Assembly: GCF_007004095.1 (NCBI RefSeq)
Contig: NZ_VHJK01000001.1
Span: 1,864,501-1,928,500, forward strand
Source: Erythrobacter insulae
Lineage (GTDB): Bacteria; Pseudomonadota; Alphaproteobacteria; Sphingomonadales; Sphingomonadaceae
Reading direction: 5' to 3'
DNA length: 64,000 bases
Shown: positions 34,447 to 41,445 of the stretch, one piece after another
Layout: every line of letters starts with the position of its first letter
Position numbering within the stretch: position 1 is the first letter of the stretch
Program-made: the position numbers and the translations under genes
Notes under the pieces: generated by a model
What the model was told of the DNA's origin: nothing
Database searches by the model: none
Seen by the model: only the letters and a program-made list of their open reading frames with translations

Positions 34447-35038
34447 AAGGCGTCTTGGCGCGGCGCTGCTCGCTGCGGGTTCTTCGCACCGTTTCGGCGA
34501 CGATGATAAGCTGACAGCCGACTTTTGCGGGATGCCGCTTGGTGTTCATACAGCCTGCGCCTTGCCGCTATCATTGTTTACCCATGCGTGGGCGATTACG
34601 GCCAATGCAGAGCATCCGTGCGCGCATGGCTGGCGCGAGGCGGGCTTCGATGTCCATGTCAATCCGAAGGCTGAAACCGGGATGGGATCATCGGTTGCGC
34701 TTGCGGCCTCGATGGCGATGGCTGCACAGCTCGATGGATTGATGATCGCGCTTGCCGATATGCCATTTGTGCCCGAGCGGCACTTTGCGGCGCTCGTCAA
34801 CGCTGCGAAAGACATCGGCCCGCAATGTATTGCAACTTCGGCGGTTGCGGATACCCGTATGCCGCCTGCGATATTCGGTTCGGATCAATTTGGCAGTCTG
34901 GCTCGGTCGAGCGGCGATTCAGGCGCGCGCGGGATCCTATCCAAAGGGCAGGTGCTTGCGTGCTCGCCGGACTGGCTAACCGATATCGACACGCCAGAAG
35001 CGTTGGTGACGGCACGGAACCGGATTAAAGGCCGCTAA
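34433..35038 (+). CDS. MocA-like molybdopterin cytidylyltransferase/NTP transferase
   Basis: A 201-residue nucleotidyltransferase: 'LGAALLAAGSSHRFGDDDKL' is the GT-A-type NTP loop, followed by 'GMGSSVALAASMAMAA', 'LMIALADMPFVPERHFAAL' (metal-binding Asp) and 'DSGARGILSKG'. This matches the MobA/MocA family, which adds CMP (MocA) or GMP (MobA) to molybdopterin; for xanthine-dehydrogenase-type partners the CMP form is expected. ATG 34433 lies inside the end of the XdhC gene, indicating coupling; a second ATG follows immediately at 34436. Last gene of the operon; a small GC hairpin (35049-35069) lies beyond it. Confidence 0.88.
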   Translation: MMAGERRLGAALLAAGSSHRFGDDDKLTADFCGMPLGVHTACALPLSLFTHAWAITANAEHPCAHGWREAGFDVHVNPKAETGMGSSVALAASMAMAAQLDGLMIALADMPFVPERHFAALVNAAKDIGPQCIATSAVADTRMPPAIFGSDQFGSLARSSGDSGARGILSKGQVLACSPDWLTDIDTPEALVTARNRIKGR

Positions 35039-35074
35039 CCTGCAAAGCTTGGCGCTGCTGCGCCGCCAACCGGG

Positions 35075-36544
35075 TCAATTCAGCCCCAGTTCGTCGAGGT
35101 CCATTGTCGCGGCAGAATAACTGGCCGCAGCCAATCGGCCTTTCAAATCAGCGCGGATCGCACGGACCTGAGCATCGGCGGCGCTTTCCTCACGCAGGTT
35201 CACAAGAAAAAAGTCGCCCGCTCCAAGCGAAAACCGTTTGCGTTCGGCGGCGACCATCGCGCTTGCCTGCTCCACTTCTTGACCGGCAAGATCAGCGAGA
35301 TCGAGCGACGCGTTAAGATTGGTGAGGATATTGCCAAGCTCGACCTCGATCTGGTCGCTCACGCGTTGCTCCCGCAGCTCCATTTCGCGCAGCTCGGCCT
35401 CGGCACGTTGCAACCTGCCGCGCGCTTCGCGGCGCTGTAATGGTACAGTGAATTTCACCCCGACAACCGTGTCAGTGGAATCGAATGTCGACCCGCCGTC
35501 ACCAACCGCGCCAAAATCGCGGGACAGCTCCACACCAACCTCCAGTTTGGGTTGCAGATCGTTGCGCCGCAGCTCGATTTTGTTCGTCGCGCGCTCCATG
35601 GCCAAGCGGAAGTTTTGCAGTTCAGGCCGGTTGTCCATCACATCGCTGACCTCTTGCGACAGGAGGCTTTGCATATCGGGAAGAGCTTCCAACGTGCTGG
35701 TATCAGGCAATTGCTCGCGCGTTGGCGTGATCATACGCCCGGCGCTGTCTCGCAAAAAGTATGAAAGGCTGTTTGATGCATTGGTGAAATTGCGCTGCGC
35801 CTCTGTCAGCAAGGTTTTGCGGCGGATCACATTCTGTTCGTTTTCGGTCAATGCTATGCGAGGTTTGGCACCTGCGCGCACTTCTCGTGTCAGGCCGATG
35901 GTTCGGGCCTGCGCAATCTCCAGCAATTCCTCGTAAACCCCGATTTCGCGGCCCGCAGCCAGCCAATACCAATAAGCTTTGAGCGCGTCGTGCTGGACTT
36001 TAAGCTGGACCAGCAAGACATCGAGGCTGGCCTGGCTGGCGGCAATGCGCGTGTCTTCGATTGCAAAACGGCGTTTATCGATCCGGCGGTCACGCAAAAG
36101 CGAAAACAGCGCACCGACTTTCAATTCGCCAGCTTGATTGGTGTTGTAGAAATTTTCGTAAATCGGAAAACGGCCATCCGAGATACGGTAACTGCCATAC
36201 ACTTCGGCACCCAGCGGGCGAAGCGGTTGAGATGCGCCGACTTCGGCAAAACCGCCGGAAAATGTGCCTGTCACCCGGTCATAGGCTTCGGCTTTCAGGA
36301 TCAGGTCGAAAGCACCATCGGCGGAAAGCTGGTCGCTGCGCGCTGCGGCTTCGCGTTCGAAACTTTCCAGAATGCTGGGGAAAGTGAGCGCGGAACTGCG
36401 CAGAACCTCGCTCGGCAAAAGCGGGCCTTCGGCAATGGCTTGTTCCAGGGGATCAGCCACAGGCTCGATATTCTGGGCGGCAACCTGCGCGGCAAACCCG
36501 AACGATGCCAACACCGCAAAAGGAAGAGCGGCCAACCCACGCAT
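35075..36544 (-). CDS. TolC-family outer-membrane efflux protein
   Basis: A 489-residue protein with signal peptide (MRGLAALPFAVLASFGFAAQVAAQ). It has long coiled-coil heptad stretches ('LDVLLVQLKVQHDALKAYWYWLAAGREIGVYEELLEIAQART', 'RGRLQRAEAELREMELREQRVSDQIEVELGNILTNLNASLDLADL'), the two tandem OEP repeats expected for TolC-like channel tunnels. Third gene of an ABC-HlyD-TolC operon, two bases after the adaptor gene. Together these would form a type I-like trans-envelope exporter; cargo is unknown and no obvious RTX or peptide gene is adjacent. Confidence 0.92.
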   Translation of the reverse strand: MRGLAALPFAVLASFGFAAQVAAQNIEPVADPLEQAIAEGPLLPSEVLRSSALTFPSILESFEREAAARSDQLSADGAFDLILKAEAYDRVTGTFSGGFAEVGASQPLRPLGAEVYGSYRISDGRFPIYENFYNTNQAGELKVGALFSLLRDRRIDKRRFAIEDTRIAASQASLDVLLVQLKVQHDALKAYWYWLAAGREIGVYEELLEIAQARTIGLTREVRAGAKPRIALTENEQNVIRRKTLLTEAQRNFTNASNSLSYFLRDSAGRMITPTREQLPDTSTLEALPDMQSLLSQEVSDVMDNRPELQNFRLAMERATNKIELRRNDLQPKLEVGVELSRDFGAVGDGGSTFDSTDTVVGVKFTVPLQRREARGRLQRAEAELREMELREQRVSDQIEVELGNILTNLNASLDLADLAGQEVEQASAMVAAERKRFSLGAGDFFLVNLREESAADAQVRAIRADLKGRLAAASYSAATMDLDELGLN

Positions 36545-36546
36545 GA

Positions 36547-37590
36547 TCAGTTCGCCTGACTTTGCGTGTTTGGAACAGACGGAAGTTCCGGCGGGAAGTT
36601 GTTGAGCTGGCGCCAGATTTCATAGCCGACCGGTACGGTTTCAAGCAGGATCCATGCGCGCACGGCCGCGCCGAAACGCGCATAGCGTTCTTTGGGCCAC
36701 GGCTCTTCTGCGTCGGGGTCTTCGGCGATCAACACCCGAAACCGGCCATCTGCCTGCGCCGATTGGTCAACTGTGGTGACAATTCCGCCGAACGTGCCAA
36801 CGGCCACCGATGGCCAGCCGCTGAATTGAACAGCGGGCCAGCCTTCGAATTGAATGCGGGCTTTTTCACCGGGCAGCAGCAATCCGACATCGCGGCCATC
36901 AACAAATACTTCGACGACGCGCTCGGACGTTTCGGGCACAAATGTGGCCAGAATATCGCCGGCAGAAACCAATGTCGCTGCATCGCCAGCGTTGACGGAT
37001 TGGATAAAACCGTCTCGCGGCGCAACGATCAATTGTTCCGACTGGCGCGAAAGAGCGGTGTCGGCGCGGGTCAGATTGGCCTGCGCTTCGGCTACGCGTC
37101 CGCGCATTTCTTCCACACGGATCTGGGCTTGTTCGTAATCGCGCCGCGCGGTTAGGCCCGATGCGAACAGCTCGGCCATCCGGCGTTCGTCAATCTGAGC
37201 GGTGGCCAGCGCGTTTTTGGTGGATTGCAGCTGGATTTCGATTTGTTGGCGTTCGGCCTGAAGCCGCTCGATCAGGCGCGGATCGATATCGGCAATCCGG
37301 GCAATCGGATCGCCTTTCGAAACGGCGCTGCCATCGCGCACAAACCATTCTTCGATGCGGCCTGACACAGCGGCGTTGATCTCTTGTTGGCGCTCATTCG
37401 GGTTCAGCGTGGTGATCACACCTTGCCCGCCCGTGGTTTGAACCCATGGTACAAAAATCAGGAACGCGACGCTGGCGACGATGCCAGTCAGCACCATGAA
37501 ATAAACAGCGCGCATGATGCGCGGCTTCTTGATCGCGGCAAGCGCGGTGAAGTGCGCCATGTCTTCACGAGAGCGTGCGATCAGGCTCAT
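36547..37590 (-). CDS. HlyD-family periplasmic adaptor (membrane fusion protein)
   Basis: A 347-residue protein with one N-terminal membrane helix (about 28-48, AVYFMVLTGIVASVAFLIFV). A biotinyl-lipoyl-like hairpin starts at 'INAAVSGRIEEWFVRDGSAVSKGDPIARIADIDP', then a long alpha-hairpin ('LIERLQAERQQIEIQLQSTKNALATAQI ... EEMRGRVAEAQANLTRAD'), and the returning 'LIVAPRDGFIQSVNAGDAATLVSAGDILATFVP'. It bridges inner-membrane exporter and TolC. ATG 37590 overlaps the ABC gene stop by four bases (ATGA), showing coupling. Confidence 0.92.
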   Translation of the reverse strand: MSLIARSREDMAHFTALAAIKKPRIMRAVYFMVLTGIVASVAFLIFVPWVQTTGGQGVITTLNPNERQQEINAAVSGRIEEWFVRDGSAVSKGDPIARIADIDPRLIERLQAERQQIEIQLQSTKNALATAQIDERRMAELFASGLTARRDYEQAQIRVEEMRGRVAEAQANLTRADTALSRQSEQLIVAPRDGFIQSVNAGDAATLVSAGDILATFVPETSERVVEVFVDGRDVGLLLPGEKARIQFEGWPAVQFSGWPSVAVGTFGGIVTTVDQSAQADGRFRVLIAEDPDAEEPWPKERYARFGAAVRAWILLETVPVGYEIWRQLNNFPPELPSVPNTQSQAN

Positions 37591-39395
37591 TGTCCGGTCA
37601 CCTCATGGTTTCCTGCAATTGCATCAGGGGAGGCAGGGGTATCATGACTGTCAGGCAAAAGTGGCCGCGGACCACTGGGTTTGCGCGGCCGCTTTTGGTT
37701 TACTGCCAGACAAAAATCATCGAAATTGTCGAAATACCGCTGCTCTTTTGCCTCGAGATACAAAAAGCGGTCAAAGCCCAGATCAATCCGGCGGTTCGAG
37801 AAACAGATAACGGTTGAATATGCTTGCTCGCGCAATTCGTTAATCACGCGCGCCAAGCTGTCTTCATCGACCAGATCGAAAAGCTGGCTGAGCACAAGCA
37901 CACGGGGTTGCTCGAGCAGCGCATTGGCCAGTTTCAACTGTTGCAATTCGACCGAGGACAGCGGCCAACCCGTTGACGCGATCTGTGTATCGAGACCTTT
38001 TTCGAAGGTGCTGATTGTCTCGGTAAGGCCCGCTGTTTCCAGCGCTGCGGCCATGCGCTGCTTTGCTGTGTTGGGGCATGACAGGTTGAGATATTCGCGG
38101 ATCGTCATGCCAACAAAGCTGGGCCGTTCCAGCACGTGGACGTCTTTGCGCAGGTTATACGCCTCGATATCCTTCAAATCGATCCCGCCCATCGTGGCGA
38201 ACCCGGTGTCGGGTAGTTCGTGCAGTTTCAGCAGATTGGTAAACAATCTTTGCACGCCGTGTTGGCTTGATCCGGCCATGATGATGGAGCCGCTGGGAAT
38301 CTCCAGATTGATTTCCGCAGTTTCATGCCGGGCGGTGCCGCGTACGTTTTTGAAGACAAGTGTGTGATCGTCACCGTTTACTGGATTGTCGCCTGCAATC
38401 TTTTCCTGCTCCACATCATAGAACAAGGTGAGCTCTTCGATCGCAGCGCAAAGATCATAGAAATAGGTGAGGTATGTGCCCAGCTGCGCGACCCCGAAAA
38501 ACGCGACGGACAAGACCAGCTCTGCGGCAACCAGTTGTCCCAGGCCCAATTGGCCCTGAATAACGAGCCATCCGCCCAGGCCGAGCAAAACCGCACTTGC
38601 CGCAGCATACATGAGCAAGAAAGCGAGGGTTTGCGAAAAATGCTGGCGGAAATGCCGCTTTCGCTCGCCGATATAGGTGTGGGTGAATTCGTCTGTCTTA
38701 TCCAGCGCGTAATCAATGCGCCGCTGCGATTTGAAGAAACCGTTGGAATCGCCAATCGTCTCCAGCCATCCTGCGGTTCCGTGCTTTGCATGGGACAAAT
38801 CTATGCCTGTGCGAATGGCGCGGCCACCCCATGCAAGCCAGATCACCCAGATCAAAGCGCTCATCACGAGTGTGAAGACCAGGAACAGCGGGTGATAGAG
38901 GGACACAAGCACGAACCCGACAGCCACCTGAAGCACCACTGAGAACCCGCCGATGAACAAGACGGGAAGTGCAATCTGGACATTGATCACATCGAAATAC
39001 CGATTGAACAGCGCGTTTTTCTTGCGGTCGCCAAAAAACGGGTCCTGCGCATAGACGGCGATCAAGGCAATTTCTGACACCATCCGGGCATAGAACCGGC
39101 GGGAAAAAAGCTCCATCAAATGGATCCGTAGCGCATTAAGCAAACCGAACAGCACGAGTAAGCCGAACAGCGTCAGCGAAAGCATGACCAATTGCGCGGT
39201 TAACGCGGTGTTGGCGACGGTGTTGATCAGCAGCTGGACCGAAATTGGCGTTGCCAGCGACAGCAAACTCACGCCGATCCCGTAGACCAGCGTCAACCAG
39301 TAAAAGCTGGCTTCAGGCTTGAGAATCTCCAGAAACCTGCGAAAAAACGTCACCAGCGATAATCTGGTGCCGTAGCTAGCATTATCAGTTGCCAT
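37587..39395 (-). CDS. ABC-exporter-like protein with a degenerate nucleotide-binding domain
   Basis: A 602-residue protein (ATG 39395). Residues about 25-330 hold six membrane helices of ABC-exporter type ('FYWLTLVYGIGVSLLSLATPISVQLLINTV', 'LPVLFIGGFSVVLQVAVGFVLVSLY'). The C-terminal part keeps the overall ABC ATPase spacing but not the motifs. The Walker A position reads GSSQHGVQRL (no GKS/T), the signature LSSVELQQ (not LSGGQ), Walker B plus catalytic Glu reads VLVLSQLF (not LLLDEP), and the switch His is Asn (CFSNRR). No intact ATPase is encoded next to it. It heads the operon with HlyD and TolC genes, which look intact, so this is a diverged protein rather than a dead gene: the frame is open throughout. 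It may need another ATPase, or may have a non-hydrolytic role. Confidence 0.85.
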   Translation of the reverse strand: MATDNASYGTRLSLVTFFRRFLEILKPEASFYWLTLVYGIGVSLLSLATPISVQLLINTVANTALTAQLVMLSLTLFGLLVLFGLLNALRIHLMELFSRRFYARMVSEIALIAVYAQDPFFGDRKKNALFNRYFDVINVQIALPVLFIGGFSVVLQVAVGFVLVSLYHPLFLVFTLVMSALIWVIWLAWGGRAIRTGIDLSHAKHGTAGWLETIGDSNGFFKSQRRIDYALDKTDEFTHTYIGERKRHFRQHFSQTLAFLLMYAAASAVLLGLGGWLVIQGQLGLGQLVAAELVLSVAFFGVAQLGTYLTYFYDLCAAIEELTLFYDVEQEKIAGDNPVNGDDHTLVFKNVRGTARHETAEINLEIPSGSIIMAGSSQHGVQRLFTNLLKLHELPDTGFATMGGIDLKDIEAYNLRKDVHVLERPSFVGMTIREYLNLSCPNTAKQRMAAALETAGLTETISTFEKGLDTQIASTGWPLSSVELQQLKLANALLEQPRVLVLSQLFDLVDEDSLARVINELREQAYSTVICFSNRRIDLGFDRFLYLEAKEQRYFDNFDDFCLAVNQKRPRKPSGPRPLLPDSHDTPASPDAIAGNHEVTGQ

Positions 39396-39563
39396 GACAG
39401 AGCGTTCCGTGTTGGGCATCAAAAAAGCGTTTCGTCTTTGTGCGCAGCCCGGTATCCCTCCCGGTCGCTTGGCGAGGATCACCCCGTTGCAGCAACCAAC
39501 AAACGCACCGTTTTTCACACGGTTCCGCGCAAACGCACCTAAATTTGGCAATAAGGAATAAAA

Positions 39564-40202
39564 ATGACTGACTTGAATGAACGATTGAAGGCCGCACCGG
39601 TCGTGCCGTTGATTGGCGATGGCAATGCGGACCGGGCTGTGGCGACTGCCAAAGCGCTGGGCGAAGGCGGATTGAGCGTCATCGAAGTCGTGCTGCGCAG
39701 TGAAGGCGCGCTGGAAAGCATGAAGGCGATTATTGAGCGCGGCGGTGATCTTATCGTCGGCGCGGGTACCGTTCTGACACTGGATCAGGCGAAGGAAGTC
39801 CATGAAGCGGGCGCGCAATTCATCGTCTGCCCGGGTCTCGTTGATGAGATCGCTGAATATTGCCTTGCGGAAAAAATCCCGTTTTTCCCCGGCACAATGA
39901 CCGCTGGTGAAGTTCAGCGCGCGTATGCGTTGGGCCTGCGCGAAGTGAAATTCTTCCCCGCCAGCCTTGCGGGCGGCGTGCCGATGCTGAAAGCGTTTGG
40001 TGCAGTGTTTGGCGAGATGCGTTTTATGCCGACTGGCGGAGTATCGGCGGACAATCTGCCAGACTTTCTTGCCTTGCCACACGTGCTCGCCTGCGGCGGT
40101 AGCTGGTTGACGCCAAAAGACGCGGTCGAAGCCGGTGATTTTGCCGAGGTGACCCGTCTGGCAGCCGAAGCGGTGGCAATCGCAAAGACTGCGCGCGGTT
40201 AA
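39564..40202 (+). CDS. eda: KDPG/KHG aldolase of the Entner-Doudoroff pathway
   Basis: A 212-residue class I aldolase that splits 2-keto-3-deoxy-6-phosphogluconate into pyruvate and glyceraldehyde 3-phosphate. Visible: 'VVPLIGDGNADRAVATAKAL', the general-base Glu in 'LSVIEVVLRS', 'DLIVGAGTVLT', 'FIVCPGLVDEIAEYC', and the Schiff-base lysine in 'REVKFFPAS', followed by 'FMPTGGVSADNLPDF'. Length is normal. taaggaataaaa precedes its ATG. Divergent from the ABC operon; the following flavoprotein gene is in the same reading frame. Confidence 0.96.
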   Translation: MTDLNERLKAAPVVPLIGDGNADRAVATAKALGEGGLSVIEVVLRSEGALESMKAIIERGGDLIVGAGTVLTLDQAKEVHEAGAQFIVCPGLVDEIAEYCLAEKIPFFPGTMTAGEVQRAYALGLREVKFFPASLAGGVPMLKAFGAVFGEMRFMPTGGVSADNLPDFLALPHVLACGGSWLTPKDAVEAGDFAEVTRLAAEAVAIAKTARG

Positions 40203-40241
40203 ACCGCGATCCGGCGATCCATTCCGGCACAGCATATCCTT

Positions 40242-41387
40242 TTGGTCGGTGGGGGCCATGCGCATGTCGCTGTTCTGGCCGATTGGATTCGGCGAGGCAT
40301 ACCGGCTGATCATGCGACCCTGCTGACACCAGAGCCGGTCTTGCGGTATTCCGGGATGGTTCCAGGCTGGATCAGCGCCCAATATGGCAGGGATGAAGGC
40401 CTTGTCGATCTGGCAGGCCTGGCCGCGCGGGCCGGTGTCCGGCTGGTCTTGGACCGGTGTGCCTCGTTGAACCCGGAGACGCGGAGTGTTCGCGTCTCTC
40501 GGGGCGGCGAAATCTCCTTTGATCTATGCTCGATCGATACAGGCGGAGTGGGACGCGCGAAACATGTTTTGGGCGATGATCCCAGATTGCTGGACGTGCG
40601 CCCGATTGGTGATTTTGTCGAGGCAATCGAGGGTCAGGGGAAGCTTGATCATATCGCGGTGGTTGGCGGGGGTGCAGGCGGAGTTGAGCTGGCCTTTGGA
40701 TTGCGCAACCGGGGCGGTTCAAACGTTGATCAACCGCGCGTAACCATCATCGCCGGCAGAAGGGGCCTGCTGCCGGAATTCAGCGCCGCCGCCCGCCGCC
40801 GGGCAATCGCGGAGTGCGGCGCGCAGGGGATCGCCGTTATCAATGCCAATGCATGCTTGGAAGACGGCGTATTGAAAGCAGGCGGCGTCGAAGTGGGCGG
40901 CGTCGAGGCTGGCGGCGTCGAGGCTGGTACCTCGCAAACTGCTGTCGTCCCCATCAGCACGCCCGATCTGATTGTGGCTGCTCTGGGCAGCGCGGCACCG
41001 CTTTGGCCTAGCGAAAGTGGTCTGGATTGCAGGGCGGACGGATTTATAGCGGTTGACGCCTATCAACGATCAACATCGCACCTGCATGTTTTTGCCGTGG
41101 GCGATATTGCGTCGCGTCAGGATCGGGACATCCCGCATTCGGGTGTTCACGCGGTGATGGCCGGACCTGCTCTGGCCGATAACCTCCGGGATGCAGCCGC
41201 CGGGCGTGTGATGACCAATTCCTACCGCCCCCGGCCTGCCAGTCTTTACCTGATCTCCACCGCGCGGGGGGAGGCAATTGCCAGTTACGGCCCCTTTGCC
41301 GCGCAAGGCCGCTGGGCTGCCAGATTGAAACACTGGATCGACACACGCTGGCTGAGACAGTACGCGCGGGTCATCCGCAAAAATTAA
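40242..41387 (+). CDS. FAD-dependent oxidoreductase (NDH-2/SelD-associated flavoprotein type)
   Basis: At least 381 residues. 'LVGGGHAHVAVLADWIRRG' is the FAD-binding N-terminus, 'IAVVGGGAGGVELAFGL' the NAD(P) site and 'LHVFAVGDIAS' the second FAD motif. It resembles the flavoprotein family that is sometimes fused to selenide water dikinase and is related to NADH:quinone oxidoreductases. The only standard start is TTG 40242, which falls inside the first beta-strand. The frame is open back to the eda stop (TAA 40200-40202) and encodes a fitting IPAQHIL, so an ATT or ATC start, or read-through from eda, should be considered. It contains a tandem 15-base repeat at 40881-40925. Cytoplasmic; substrate unknown. 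Confidence 0.82.
   Translation: MVGGGHAHVAVLADWIRRGIPADHATLLTPEPVLRYSGMVPGWISAQYGRDEGLVDLAGLAARAGVRLVLDRCASLNPETRSVRVSRGGEISFDLCSIDTGGVGRAKHVLGDDPRLLDVRPIGDFVEAIEGQGKLDHIAVVGGGAGGVELAFGLRNRGGSNVDQPRVTIIAGRRGLLPEFSAAARRRAIAECGAQGIAVINANACLEDGVLKAGGVEVGGVEAGGVEAGTSQTAVVPISTPDLIVAALGSAAPLWPSESGLDCRADGFIAVDAYQRSTSHLHVFAVGDIASRQDRDIPHSGVHAVMAGPALADNLRDAAAGRVMTNSYRPRPASLYLISTARGEAIASYGPFAAQGRWAARLKHWIDTRWLRQYARVIRKN
40881..40925 (+). repeat. Three tandem 15-base units inside the FAD oxidoreductase gene
   Basis: Units GGCGGCGTCGAAGTG, GGCGGCGTCGAGGCT and GGCGGCGTCGAGGCT encode GGVEV-GGVEA-GGVEA, an insertion in a loop between the NAD and FAD motifs. It is in frame, so it changes loop length only. 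Confidence 0.9.
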
Positions 41388-41445
41388 AAACCCGCGTAAC
41401 CAATCATACATCCGCTGCGAAAACGGGAACAATCAGGCAATTTCT

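Noticed and set aside
35049..35069. TTGGCG/CGCCAA hairpin between the MocA-like and TolC genes
   Set aside because: Short stem and no T-run; could be a weak bidirectional terminator but not supportable.
39396..40382. Upstream in-frame extension of the ABC-like protein
   Set aside because: It would run antisense through the whole eda gene; the protein begins naturally at ATG 39395.
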